Assembly (NCBI GenBank): GCA_036365455.1
Contig: JAWQUS010000022.1
Coordinates: 3,100,001-3,164,000, forward strand
Reading direction: 5' to 3'
From: Macrosoma leucophasiata
Taxonomy: Eukaryota > Arthropoda > Insecta > Lepidoptera > Hedylidae
DNA: 64,000 bases
Shown: piece after piece, positions 55,901 through 63,913 of the stretch
Position numbering within the stretch: the stretch's first letter is position 1
Layout: every line of letters begins with the position of its first letter
The notes under the pieces: generated by a model
Told to the model about the DNA's origin: nothing
Database searches by the model: none
What the model saw: only the letters and a program-made list of their open reading frames with translations
Made by a program: the position numbers and the translations under genes

Positions 55901-58900
55901 TGATCTGTTTGTTGAGAGCATAGAGCAACACGGGCCACCGGCCGCGGCGGACTGGCGGGGAGTAGCCATAGCGTTTATTACCGATGCAAAACAGTCTGTC
56001 ATTTTTGCGGGGGGAAATGCGTGCGACACACACGCACACTACAAAAATCGTCTATTACTACGAAACTCATACCTCGACTTTAACAAAATACAGACACAAT
56101 TTCACGCCCACATTTAAACATCTAGGCGACAGGTCCCCATTTGGGCTTGTAATTTGACAGAGGGGAAAGCCTGCATATGGCTACTCCCCTCCGGTGTTGC
56201 TCTATGGTTGAGAGCATGCAGTTTGTTTTTTCCTAATTATCCCATGGGTTTCATGGTAAACATTTTACTAACTCTTGACATATGAATTGAATAAGAAGAA
56301 TCTCTTATTATTTTTAATGACCTGTGAAAAAATGGAAAGAAATATTTGATTTCGGGCAGGAATCGAACCTGCGACCTCAGGACAACCAGTCCAGTCGCTT
56401 TACCACTAAGCTACCGAAGTCCTTGAGTGTCGAATTTTTCTTTTCCTTTCTGATTTTAACCGATTTAGGGTCTGAACGACATAATTATTTCATTAAATGC
56501 CGCATACCATTATTACAACAACCACTACAACAACAATATTCTTTATTGTACACCAATCAGGAATAGGCTAGATACAATTTCAGGAGGACAAGCACAAATG
56601 GCGGCCTTATCGCTACACAGCGATTTCTACCAGGCAACCAGATAACAAGGAGAATACAACATAAATAATAAGAGAGACATTTCTGACAGTTCGAAGCGTA
56701 CTTTGCTCGAAAGTATAGTCGTAGTGCGATCTGTGAATCTCGCCCTAAGTATAGGTACGGGAACAAAAATAACTACTTTAAAGTTACAGAAAACAATAGA
56801 TAGAAGAATTTAGAAGAAAAGGTAAATCAATTTAGACTGACAGGTAATAATTTAGAACTTGTGTTTTAAATGTGTGGACAGTTTGAGCCTGTCTCACAGT
56901 TAAGGAAAGAGCATTCCATAAACGAACAGCTGTGACAGGAAAAGAGTTCGCTAGGAAGTTAGAAGAATGTGTAGGTATTTTAAGTTTTAAATTGACCGAA
57001 GAGCGAAGGAAATTAGTTTTAGAGAGATCAGTAATCAAAGCGTTCTTTCAAATAAATGGGCGTGTGCGGGTTAAATAATATTTTGTTCAGCAGCAACAAA
57101 ACATGAGTATTCCGGCGAAGATTCATTGGGAGCCATTTGAGCTGTTTGCGAAAGTTAGAGACATGGTCATATTTGCGCAGTCCAAATATGAACCTAAGAC
57201 ATAAATTTTGAAGGCGCTCTAATTTATTTAATTGCTCCTGAGTTAGATTCATATAGCAGGTATCGGCATAATCAATAGTAGGGAAAAGTAAGGAATTAAC
57301 TAATTCAATTTTCGTGGATACAGGTAGGAAATATTGCAATTTTCTTAGAGAATGGACCGCAGGAAACACCTTTCTGCTCACCTGACTAATCTGCGGAGCC
57401 CATGATAAACAGCGATCCATAATTACTCCCAGGTTCCTTACAGTATCACTAAAATGTATAATGTGACCATCAAATACTATATTAGGTAAAATATTCCAAT
57501 CGATTTTATGAATTAATTTAGAGCTGCCAAATAATATTAATTGTGTTTTTGAAGGATTAATTTTTAAACCAAAGGAAATGCTCCACTACAAAATATTTGC
57601 GAGATCATCATTTAATGTAGTCATTGCTTTAGGTAGTTCATGGAGCGAACTTTGTAAATAAATTTGAACATCGTCTGCATACAAGTGATAGAGAGAAGAT
57701 ATGTGTTGAATAATAGTGTTAATGAAAATAGCATAGAGCAATGGGGACAACAACAGGGGACTAATTACCCTATACTAAAATATGAAACCTAACCAAAAGG
57801 TATAAAAAATGTAGGAAATATTTAAAGAAATAAAAAATAATTTAGATAAATAAAACCCGCATCTGAAACAAAATCACACTGGTTACAATCTGCATTATCT
57901 CTGTTCGGTTCATGAAGAATCTAGTACCGAACTCAACATGAATCAAACAGCCTCCCTATAGAAAACTTGTGGAAGTGGAAATAATTACTTACCAGGACTT
58001 TTCGCTAATATCTCATAACAGAATAAAGCCTCTGCATCCCAACTCCTCCCGAGATTAGGGAAACTGGCTGCAACAAACAACCCAACATGAAATCATCACG
58101 CCATTTCTCAAATCGACATGTGAACGAGAAAATATCCAAAGATTCTTGAAGATCTTACCTCAATTGATGATAAAAAACCTATTTAATAGGCATTTAGGCC
58201 ATGTTGGCTAAAATATTTAAGGCTTTTCGCCTCTTTATTATTTCGAGCTCGTCGCCACTATCGGCTCCGGCCGAGAAAAAACCTATGACAGATGTCACAG
58301 ATGACGTCTTAATAACCTCTCCGACCTTCCTCCTTACCGGCCATGGATCCACGTCTTTTACAGACTTTCAGCAACAATGCTTATGAAATTCACCAAATAA
58401 TATTTTAATTATGTTTTCTGGTTATATTTAATTAATATTTTTAATATTTAATTTGTATTTATTTAAATTTTGTTTTGTTACAAATTAAACTGTTGATAAA
58501 TTATGTAATCCAAATATGCGTGGTATGGAATACATTGATAATGTTGTCTTAGTACGGCTGTGATGAACTAGATGGCGTTGTGACCATTTTCAGACCAGAC
58601 TACGAAAATACAACGTTACACGCCGTCGATACAAAACGGATGAAATGTCGTAGTTAATTTAGAAAAATGCACGCCACTAGACGTATTCTGTTCATGCTAT
58701 TATTAAGGTAACGGATAAAGGAAAAACAGATACTCGGAAGATACTGGATCATAGAGCAACCGGCCGCCGCGGCGAATTGGATGGGGAGTAGCCATAGCAT
58801 TTATTACCGATGCAAAACAGTCTATCATTTTTTGCGAGGGAAATGCGTGTGACACTCACACGCACACACTACAAAAATCGTCTATTACAACGAAACTCAC

Positions 58901-61900
58901 ATCTTGACTTTTAACAAAATACATAAACAATTTCACGCACACATTTAGAAATAGAAATAGAAAATATTTTTATTTCGAATAGATCCTTACAGATACTTTC
59001 TAAACGTCAAGAAATATATAAAATACCTAGAGTGAATAACCATTACATAAAGTAAAAGCAAAATCATATATTAATAGTAAATTAAAAATTAGAATTTAAA
59101 CTACTTAGTTAAAGAATAATAATCACAAAATTTTTCAATTCCTTCAATGATGATAAATTAAGAAAAAGAAAAACTTATTCGTCAAGATCAAAGTTATTCA
59201 CTTAGCAGAGTTCCAAGTGCAGTACTGAGAAGAACTCCGCTACCCAACAAACTCAGTAAAAGCTCTTTTAAATGAGAGCTTAAATCTAGTACAAATTATC
59301 GTGAAAAATCAAATAATGTGAACGTCCATAGCATAGATGCAAATAAACTGCTATCTACTAAATGTGACGTAGCTCCTGCAAACCAGAACAGACCAGTCCC
59401 CACCAACAGCACCCGTTCACGAGTATGACGCATGTGACAGCCATTGCCCTCCTCGACCATTTTAGAGGGAAGTGAGCAACCCGCCACACGACGCCGCCAA
59501 AGGCAAAGACATTTAAGCGTGCATGACAGTTCCGGATATACATACGGCAAAATAAAAGATGGAATTAATTTACAGACAGGGTATTCACATTATTCAACCC
59601 TTAACAATACTAATTACAGAATACACGAAATAACAGTATCATGAAATAGCCTGACAGCGATCGCTATAGTCCCAAGATGTATTATCATTAAGATAATCAC
59701 AGGTCTTCTTAAATTTATTGATCGATAGACTTTGAACGTTTTTGGGATTTGATTAAAGAACCGTATACATTGACCTCTAAAAGAATTACTGACCCTATTC
59801 AGCCGCGTTGCATGCACGGACAATTTGTATTTGTTCCTAGTATTTATACTGTGATTGTTACCTATTGTAGAAAACTCATTAATGTTTTTACGGACAAATA
59901 CATTTTCATAAATGTATTGCGAAGCTACAGTCAGAATATTTATTTCTTTAAATTTTTCTCTAAGAGATACCCTCGGACTCAGCCCGTAGATAGCCCGGAC
60001 AGCTCTCTTTTGCAGTACAAAAATAGTGTTGACGTCGGCGGAATTTCCCCATAGCAAAATGCCATATTACATTATACTGTGAAAATAACTGAAAATAATT
60101 TAAACTTCTATTGTATATATAACTCCTATTTGGGCTTGTACTTTGACAGAGGGGAAAGCCTGCATATGGCTACTCCCCTCCAATCCGCCGCGGCCGGTGG
60201 CCCGTGTTGCTCTATGTACTGGATCCACCCATTTCTTTCAATTGGCACGCTACGATGTCGCGTCGTAGATTTCCACTATGCGACGTCGCATCGTGGTGCG
60301 ACGTGGCGTCGTATCGTGGTGCGACGTAACGTCGTATCGTGTTTATGTGTGGGAGCCCTAAGTCACCTTGACAGTATAATGGGTTTTAAAACAGACGCGC
60401 CAGCTCGAGGTCTGTATCGCCGCGTGCACGATGCAGGAACCGCAGCCCGCCGCCCGCCGTCGACAGGCACGCGTCACGATCCAGGTTGGCTTGCGATCAT
60501 ATACATTTACCCCCTTATTCATAAACGTATTTTAGTTAACTGCCTCAGTAGCGTAGTGGTAGCAGGCCACTACTATTACGCTGGAGGTCCTGGATTCGAT
60601 TCCCGGGTCGGGGACTATCAGAGATAACGGTTTCCATTTTCTGGAAGTTTCCCAGTACCCCGGAGTTTGGTAATGTGCCCGGAGATGGCAACAGGTTCGC
60701 CACCTGTTACATGGGCCAAAACGTAACCGGCGAGTCGTGGGTGTTTGCATGTATGATTGAATGCATTCATTTACCTCTGCTTATCCCTTCGGGGATTTCA
60801 GGCGTGAAGTTACGATCCTGCACATTTGACAATGCAACTGACAAAGACAAAGCATTCTATAGCTTAAACGTGTCTAATGTACGTTTATGAGTAAGGGGGA
60901 TACACTGTAGTTACAGTATCGAATAAGAAATATTTCACATCGTGCTTAGGAAGAAGATTTCGACTTATTTCGGGTCTGTAGGGCGTTATCTCTTTTGCAC
61001 CTTCCCTATGTGACGTTTGTCGACCATTTTGATCATGTTTTGGCCAATACCGGTGGTAGAGCTCCAGTGACGGAGCTCGCGGGCGTAGGCACCACCGCAT
61101 TACCTAACATACTTGCCGCTAAATGGTAGTGTTCAGCACTATCGTGTTCCGGTCAGGTGGTAATGTGCGGCCCTGTAATTTCTGGCACAGAGGCATAATA
61201 CCTAATGCCTCAGGAGTGGCAGCGCATCTGCATTTTGACCTCTGGTCATTGTGTGGGTGTCTATAGGCTGCAGTCATCACTTAACATCTTTGCCACTTTT
61301 ATTACATAGAAAAAAAATACCGGACTACGGATTCATTTTATTCGATCATTTATTTCATATAATTAGGCTCCTGGTGAGCACTTTTACATCGTCATTTTTT
61401 TTTTAACTAACCTAGAGTGAATAACCACTAATAATAATCAAAAATACATAATAAATTAAATAGAAACTGAACAATTTTCTATAATATGGAAATCATCAAT
61501 TATTTACAAATTCCTCCATTTCCCCATTTCAAAAGAAATTGATGCTTACGTAGGCAGTGCGCAGCAGAGATAACGCTCTATGAAGCCGAAATTAGCCCAT
61601 TGTCTCTTTCATAGGTTCGATGTGCATTATTTCTTGATAAGCACTACACTAGTTATAGTATCCAACAAGAATTATTGCACTTTGAGCCTACGAAAGCGGC
61701 AATCTGCTAGCTTTACCTTTGTAGAGCGTTATCTCTGTTACATACTGTCTACGCAAGTACTGAAAGTCCGGTATTGGTCATAATTTGGCCAAAATGGTGG
61801 AAAAGCGTCACAAAAAGTAATATGAAATTAGTTTTTGCCAAAAAAAAAAAGAAGAAAGTGTCTAAATTCTGAAAAATTATTAAAATTTATATATCTTGTG

Positions 61901-63614
61901 ATTGTACGCATGTTTCATAAATGCATACACAGTTTTCATCATTCCCATATTGATTATCTCACTCAAAATAATTTTAACTTCATGTCGAATATCATAATCA
62001 AATATTGTTCCCCAATTTTGGTAATTTGCACGAAACTCCGCTTGCATTTTACAGATATTTTTTGCTTGTATATATTTTTTTTACTAAAACATAAGTCCTA
62101 CAGTTAAAACTATTAATAAAAAAGTTAACAAGGATTGTATTTTTGTTTTGTTGAAAATAAAAGTTTTTTTTTTTTTTGAAATTTTGTAAAAATCCTGTTA
62201 TTTAAAATGTATGCAAGAAATAAAAGGCTTTTTTATTTGATTTAACTAGTTGAAATTATTTAGAATAGTAATAAGCCAGTAGACTGCAATTTGTACATAA
62301 TTATTTGAATTTTTATTATAAAAATAATGATATATCCAATGTTTCGTCTAACAAAATAATGAATTGTTTACCTTTAGATCAAGATCGCCTGGCCCAATAC
62401 GCGAAAGGGACAACGATAGGGAGCGGGACAGAATGCGGGCGCCCCGTGAAATGGAGCGGGACAGGATGTCACGGGACAGAGAACACAGGGATCGCGTGTC
62501 ACGCTCCAGGGACAGAGATCGGTGAGTTTTTTTTGACGTAAATATAACTGTAAATTATTGGGAGAAACAGGGATATGGAGCGGAACAGAATACGGGCACT
62601 AGGGACAGAGATCGATAAGATTTTGACGTAAATATTACTTACTTAAAATTGATATGAGGCGGGACAGAATGTCTTGTGACAGAACACAGGGATCGCGTTC
62701 CCCGACGGAGTAGGCAGAGGCAAATGCATGCATTCAAGTAACCTACATATCTACATGCAAACAGTCACGATTCGCCGGTTACGTTTTGGCCCATGTAACA
62801 GATGGGTTACCTGTTGGGGTTGAACCTGTTGACATCTCCGGGCACATTACCAACTGGTACTGGGAAAATTTCAGGAAATGCAAAAACTCTAATGGAACCC
62901 GAGAAAACCTCAGTGTAGTAGTAATAGTAGTGACCTGCTACCACTGCAGTATTGTGGGACTTAAAAAGTGTAAAAATAATGCACATCGAACCTATGAAAG
63001 AGACAATCAACTAGTTTCGGCTCCATAGAGTTATCTCTGCTGCACACTGCCTACGTAAGCATCCGTAGTCCGGTATTGGTCCAAAACGTGATCAAAATGG
63101 CCGACAAACATCAAATAGGTAGAGCGAAAGAGATAACGCTCTACAGATCCGAAATAAGCCGACGTCTCATTTTTTTAATGTTATGGAAGTGGCAAACAAG
63201 AATGCAGTTCACATTGATTTTAAGTGATGACTGCAGCCTATAGACATCCACACAAAGACCAAGATGTGTTACCACTCCTGAGGCCTAAGGTGTTATGCTT
63301 CTGTGCCGGAAATTACAGGGCCGTACATTACCACCTGACCGGAACATGATAGTGCTGAACATTACCATTAAGCGGCAAGTATATTAGGTAATGCGGTGGT
63401 GCCTACGCCCGCGACCTCCGTCACTGGAGCTCTACCACCAGTAAGTAAGTCTTCCTGAGGTCGATGTGTATTATTTCTTGTTGGAAACTGTATTTAACTA
63501 TGAATTGTGTTTGCAGATCGCGCGAATGGTCCCGGGATCGATCGATATCACCTCACGGCGATACCAGACTGGAACACGCCGACATTTACAAGCGACGGTG
63601 TAGAGATTTTGATG
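43892..63614 (+). CDS. RBM26: RNA-binding protein 26/27 orthologue (swm), exons 1-8, 3' part beyond window
   Basis: Eight exons with GT/AG borders and compatible phases give one open frame: 43892-43950, 48140-48258, 49467-49601, 51190-51407, 52812-52886, 54711-54811, 62378-62521, 63517-63614. The start reads MIIENPDVFKSWLTSILEPL and continues CDADPAALAKYV, the diagnostic PWI-like N-terminus of RBM26/RBM27. A Pro/Glu-rich linker, a Gly-rich stretch and an Arg/Ser/Asp-rich (RS-like) stretch follow. The last exon ends in KRRCRDFDG, which opens the family's CCCH zinc finger. Family knowledge: nuclear RNA-binding proteins with a CCCH finger and RRMs, linked in mammals to nuclear exosome targeting of polyadenylated RNA; the Drosophila orthologue is swm. 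The zinc finger remainder and RRMs must lie downstream. Introns are large and filled with mobile elements. Identity is firm; the exact borders of exons 3 and 4 are the least certain. Confidence 0.9.
44560..44856 (-). pseudogene. LINE-I 3' end in RBM26 intron 1
   Basis: It is the same unit as 7888-8230 (RNRRACMKRMMNVDKAQV, DRDIWHSTLSAYP), with a TATG microsatellite tail at 44562-44574 and several frameshifts. Confidence 0.8.
44920..45018 (-). mobile_element. tSINE-1 internal fragment
   Basis: TTTTGGCCCATGTAACAAGT, then CCGGAGGCACATTACCAAAT. Confidence 0.65.
45184..45357 (+). mobile_element. SINE-A, rearranged with palindrome
   Basis: Family ends flank a 21-bp inverted repeat (GCAGCTCACATTGATGTTAA and complement, 45270-45325). 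Confidence 0.75.
45970..46303. mobile_element. hAT-like MITE with 8-bp target duplication
   Basis: TIRs are CAGTGCCGGAT and ATCCGGCACTG, flanked by TACCAAAT at 45962-45969 and 46304-46311. The interior is rich in GGGGCCCGTAGCA; noncoding. Confidence 0.88.
46678..46735. repeat. Short repeat (GGAGGAGGTTCTCAATTCGT)
   Basis: Also present inverted at 41895-41945; the family is common in moths. Confidence 0.55.
46855..47115 (+). mobile_element. Element J, unbroken relative
   Basis: It runs from CTGGCGTCGGGACGTGACGA to TTTTGGCTGATATGATGATG. It supplies the empty site for the MITE-F at 39265. Confidence 0.72.
47698..48060 (-). mobile_element. Helitron-like element in RBM26 intron 1
   Basis: It opens CTAGCTGACCCGCAAATCTT, as in the helicase-bearing Helitron. 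It lies just before exon 2. The other end is unclear. A separate repeat tail (ATTCGTTCAGTAGTTTCAGC) abuts it at 47560-47697. Confidence 0.55.
48140..48258 (+). CDS. RBM26: RBM26 coding exon 2
   Basis: The acceptor TGTTCCCCAG ends at 48139 and the donor is GTGAGT at 48259. It encodes the helical part of the PWI-like domain (CDADPAALAKYVYALVKKDK and onward to QLDVFLQQ). It is far more GC-rich than the surrounding intron. A SINE-A copy begins only about 12 bp after the donor. Confidence 0.93.
48271..48400 (-). mobile_element. SINE-A fragment next to RBM26 exon 2 donor
   Basis: The poly-T begins about 12 bp after the donor; breaks off after ACCCCTGAGACTT. Confidence 0.85.
48500..48788 (+). mobile_element. 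SINE-A, full length
   Basis: CTGGTGGTAGAGATCCAGTG to TTTATTACATAAAAAAAA, with a small internal duplication (GGTAGTAATGGTAGTG). Confidence 0.9.
49467..49601 (+). CDS. RBM26: RBM26 coding exon 3
   Basis: The acceptor TTTTTTCCAG ends at 49466. The frame gives ETKPFVDMLFKSLENQDYLK, then a Pro/Glu-rich linker (PTPPPEPEPDKEDIE). I place the donor at GTTACT (49602) because it leaves one base that pairs in phase with exon 4. That donor is weak. Reading through gives a stop 66 bp later inside an inserted element B copy. Confidence 0.82.
49612..49890 (-). mobile_element. Element B next to RBM26 exon 3 donor
   Basis: The poly-T tail starts about 10 bp after the donor. The body (TGGCATCGCTGTTGCGCATA) reads in reverse and is 5'-truncated after AAAATGCCATCAATTTTGTT. 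Confidence 0.8.
50225..50362 (-). mobile_element. Element B 5' end, SINE-A tail and AT repeat
   Basis: CACGCCTCTTTCAAGGTTCC, then a SINE-A 3' end, then an AT microsatellite (50338-50362). Confidence 0.6.
50363..50545 (-). mobile_element. Helitron-like element in intron 3
   Basis: It starts just after an AT microsatellite with TAGCTGTTGCTCGCGGCTTC, the reverse of the GC-hairpin end, and ends TATTATAGATATATATAGA. Confidence 0.55.
50560..50738 (+). pseudogene. RTE-like LINE 3' end
   Basis: It reads RWMRAAQDRSLWESLGRP, then a frameshifted tail ending in an ATG microsatellite, the usual end of lepidopteran RTE copies. Confidence 0.6.
50760..51073 (-). mobile_element. tSINE-1, near full length
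   Basis: It has B box complement GGAATCGAACCC and A box complement CCACTAGGCTACCGAGG. It lies 115 bp before RBM26 exon 4. Confidence 0.88.
51190..51407 (+). CDS. RBM26: RBM26 coding exon 4, Gly/Ala/Pro-rich
   Basis: The acceptor ATTCTTCAG ends at 51189 and the donor is GTACAC at 51408. The only frame that joins exons 3 and 5 in phase reads AAPPPVELAERARRAS, then a Gly/Val/Ala-rich run, then a Pro/His-rich end finishing HTLVK. It is over 80 percent G+C in its middle, with many runs of four to six G on the coding strand. Low complexity makes homology uninformative; the call rests on splice sites, phase and position. Confidence 0.72.
51608..51746. repeat. Repeat with perfect 40-bp palindrome
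   Basis: 51707-51746 is a spacerless palindrome, half-site GATGTTCAGCCTGGTCTTAT. The left part (GCGGATTTTCTCGCGTATAC) resembles the inverted repeat at 5043. Confidence 0.85.
52065..52395 (+). mobile_element. LINE-H 3' UTR
   Basis: TTTTTCCGGCATGTTTTTCT to AATAAATGAGTTACTGATTC with a GATTCT tail. Confidence 0.7.
52439..52718 (-). mobile_element. SINE-A, full length
   Basis: It ends CTGGAGCTCTACCACCAGT, about 95 bp before RBM26 exon 5. Confidence 0.9.
52812..52886 (+). CDS. RBM26: RBM26 coding exon 5
   Basis: The acceptor CTTTTCACAG ends at 52811 and the donor is GTGAGT at 52887. It holds 25 whole codons: VLPLTELLEEPVDQPPRRRD and onward into the basic stretch RRGEL. The phase is zero at both ends, so it could be skipped without a frameshift. 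Confidence 0.85.
52906..53004 (+). mobile_element. tSINE-1 tail, 18 bp after exon 5 donor
   Basis: GGGCAAAACGTAACTGGCGA to ACAGACGTGAAGTT. Confidence 0.75.
53257..53633 (-). mobile_element. Helitron-like element in intron 5
   Basis: It opens CTAGCTGTGCCCGCGACTTC and ends TTTATTTATTATAGA. It carries the GACAGACAGACA run and a short TCAA microsatellite near 53525. Confidence 0.55.
53818..54117 (+). mobile_element. 5S-SINE
   Basis: The head is shortened to GTCGGGTAGTGTGATGGGTG; it has the full body and CAGCAGTGGGACTATAATGG end. Confidence 0.8.
54180..54412 (+). repeat. Repeat G, unbroken copy
   Basis: GTAATAATACTACGTATAGA to GCGGAGTGTCCGCGGTGTGT. Confidence 0.7.
54468..54682 (+). mobile_element. 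tSINE-2, ends about 30 bp before exon 6
   Basis: GACGACCCGGTTAGTCCAGC, B box GGGTTCGGTCGCCGC, body to GTAAGCGTATTTATTT. Confidence 0.83.
54711..54811 (+). CDS. RBM26: RBM26 coding exon 6, Arg-rich
   Basis: The acceptor GTTGAATCAG ends at 54710 and the donor is GTATGG at 54812. The frame reads LRDKEERRRRRSRSWERRGR and on through an Arg/Pro/His-rich stretch, an RS-type low-complexity region. A tSINE-2 copy ends about 30 bp before the acceptor and an element B copy starts about 40 bp after the donor. Confidence 0.88.
54850..55160 (-). mobile_element. Element B after exon 6
   Basis: GTTATGGCATCGCTTTTACG to TTAAAGGTTCCCGCCAAAA; both ends of the family are present but the middle is shortened. Confidence 0.78.
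55165..55530. other. No recognisable feature
   Basis: Intron 6 sequence. A 62-codon open stretch at 55222 lacks motifs or splice logic. Confidence 0.45.
55531..55812 (-). mobile_element. SINE-A, full length
   Basis: It ends CTGGAGCTCTACCACCAG. Confidence 0.9.
55919..56206 (-). mobile_element. MITE-F in RBM26 intron 6
   Basis: It is flanked by GTTGAGAG at 55911-55918 and 56207-56214. The right TIR has lost its GC-rich middle (CTCCGGTGTTGCTCTATG). Confidence 0.83.
56325..56425 (-). mobile_element. tSINE-3
   Basis: The minus strand carries GGTAGCTTAGTGGTAAAGCG (A box) and GCAGGTTCGATTCCTGCC (B box), with CCGAAGTC pairing like an acceptor stem. Confidence 0.78.
56530..57775 (-). pseudogene. 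LINE reverse transcriptase, 5'-truncated
   Basis: Minus-strand reading from 57775 gives SPLLYAIFINTIIQHISSLY, then the catalytic YADD (HLYADDVQIYLQ), an in-frame TAG near 57595, then GLKINPSKTQLILF. An open stretch from 57420 follows (MDRCLSWAPQISQVSRKVFP, TIDYADTCYMNL, KLERLQNLCLRFIFGLRKYD), then RLWNALSLTVRQAQ. These are the RT thumb and C-terminal motifs of CR1/Jockey-type LINEs. The 3' UTR and an AATAAAG-like signal lie at 56530-56830. It is inactive and sits in RBM26 intron 6. Confidence 0.88.
57776..58741. other. Intron 6, no recognisable feature
   Basis: AT-rich. The open stretch at 58201-58386 has no motif. Confidence 0.45.
58949..60122 (-). mobile_element. 5'-truncated LINE, Jockey-like
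   Basis: It has a 3' tail of TTTCTATTTCTA type (plus-strand AGAAATAGAAATAGAAAATA at 58949) and a coding remnant at 59614-60057. It is inserted in the MITE-F copy. Confidence 0.75.
59614..60057 (-). pseudogene. LINE reverse transcriptase C-terminus
   Basis: It reads MLWGNSADVNTIFVLQKRAV, RAIYGLSPRVSLREKFKEIN and IRFFNQIPKTF, the usual C-terminal region after the RT domain in Jockey-like LINEs. The frame shifts after IPKTF near 59735; the continuation (KKTCDYLNDNTSWDYSDRCQ) lies in the next frame. The RT core is missing because of 5' truncation. Confidence 0.85.
60239..60345. repeat. CpG-dense GCGACGT tandem-like region
   Basis: Repeated CGTCGTATCGTGGTGCGACG units, about 24 bp each, in an otherwise CpG-poor intron. 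Confidence 0.7.
60510..60899. mobile_element. MITE-P split by tSINE-1
   Basis: TIRs CCCCCTTATTCATAAACGTA and TACGTTTATGAGTAAGGGGG flank the SINE. Confidence 0.8.
60540..60814 (+). mobile_element. tSINE-1, full length
   Basis: It starts CTGCCTCAGTAGCGTAGTGG (A box), has B box GGATTCGATTCCCGGG and ends CAGGCGTGAAGTTACG. Confidence 0.88.
60921..61636. mobile_element. MITE-M split by SINE-A
   Basis: The left half is 60921-61049 and the right half is about 61541-61636, ending TCGATGTGCATTATTTCTTG. Extra sequence of unknown origin lies at 61313-61540. Confidence 0.72.
61050..61312 (+). mobile_element. SINE-A
   Basis: GGTGGTAGAGCTCCAGTGAC to TTATTACATAGAAAAAA, with a short deletion before TTTGCCAC. 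Confidence 0.9.
61660..61815. mobile_element. MITE-M fragment
   Basis: CAACAAGAATTATTGCACTT, then TAGAGCGTTATCTCTGTTAC. Confidence 0.65.
61816..62377. other. End of RBM26 intron 6, AT-rich
   Basis: Only short frames; no repeat recognised. It supplies the exon 7 acceptor. Confidence 0.5.
62378..62521 (+). CDS. RBM26: RBM26 coding exon 7, Arg/Asp-rich
   Basis: The acceptor TTTACCTTTAG ends at 62377 and the donor is GTGAGT at 62522. With the AG of exon 6 it reads R, then SRSPGPIRERDNDRERDRMR, then repeated RDR/ERD units ending SRSRDRD. The repeats are built from GGGACAG-type units. Two decayed partial copies of this exon follow at 62572-62700. Confidence 0.9.
62572..62700 (+). pseudogene. Decayed tandem copies of RBM26 exon 7
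   Basis: Downstream of exon 7 the intron repeats parts of it. 62572-62640 has ATGGAGCGGAACAGAATACG, then GGGACAGAGATCG followed by a ruined donor (GATAAG) and the same intron start TTTTGACGTAAATAT. 62655-62700 has GGCGGGACAGAATGTC and ACAGAACACAGGGATCGCGT. Both are partial and lack usable splice signals. Confidence 0.75.
62699..62950 (-). mobile_element. tSINE-1, tail truncated
   Basis: It joins the decayed exon copy at CCCGACGGAGTAGGCAGAGG and ends at CCTGCTACCACTGC. The B box is lost. Confidence 0.75.
62970..63488. mobile_element. MITE-M split by SINE-A
   Basis: The left part is AATAATGCACATCGAACCTA and onward; the right part is TTCCTGAGGTCGATGTGTAT to TTTCTTGTTGGAAACTG, 30 bp before exon 8. 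Confidence 0.75.
63168..63443 (-). mobile_element. SINE-A, full length
   Basis: It runs from ATTTTTTTAATGTTATGGAA to GGAGCTCTACCACCAGTAAG. Confidence 0.88.
63517..63614 (+). CDS. RBM26: RBM26 coding exon 8, start of CCCH zinc finger
   Basis: The acceptor GTGTTTGCAG ends at 63516 and the donor is GTGAGT at 63615. It encodes SREWSRDRSISPHGDTRLEH, then ADIYKRRCRDFDG. KRRCRDFD is the conserved lead-in and first cysteine of the RBM26/27 CCCH finger; the other ligands must be in the next exon beyond 64000. Confidence 0.92.
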
Positions 63615-63702
63615 GTGAGTCATTTGTTAATCTAGTCCAAAGATCCGAATCTATTGTAGAAATTCTAGTCTGCCCGTGACCCCGGTAGATGGAAAGCCTA
63701 AA

Positions 63703-63757
63703 AATTACTGGTGGTAGAGCTCCAGTGACGAAGCTAGCGGGCATAGGCGTAGGCAGC
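63703..63757 (+). mobile_element. SINE-A 5' end
   Basis: ACTGGTGGTAGAGCTCCAGT, breaking off after GGGCATAGGCGTAGGC. Confidence 0.75.
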
Positions 63758-63913
63758 GCATAGCTGTCTTTGATTAAGAATATATTTTTTTAGCATGTTT
63801 CACCTATTTTTTACAACACTGCTTACTGTTATTGTTAAAAATGGCAAAAACCATAATTTTTTATCGGCTGATCCGTCACGTCATGACCCTATAATAACGT
63901 AAAAGAAAAATGT

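Larger units (their letters stand above)
58750..60216 (-). mobile_element. MITE-F split by a LINE insertion
   Basis: The outer duplication TACTGGAT (58742-58749 and 60217-60224) proves that both halves are one element. A minus-strand LINE (58949-60122) occupies the middle, with loss of about 30 bp of MITE. Confidence 0.85.

Noticed and set aside
60079..60627. A 182-codon + strand open frame
   Set aside because: It spans parts of MITE-F, a CpG-rich repeat, MITE-P and a tSINE-1, with no motif.
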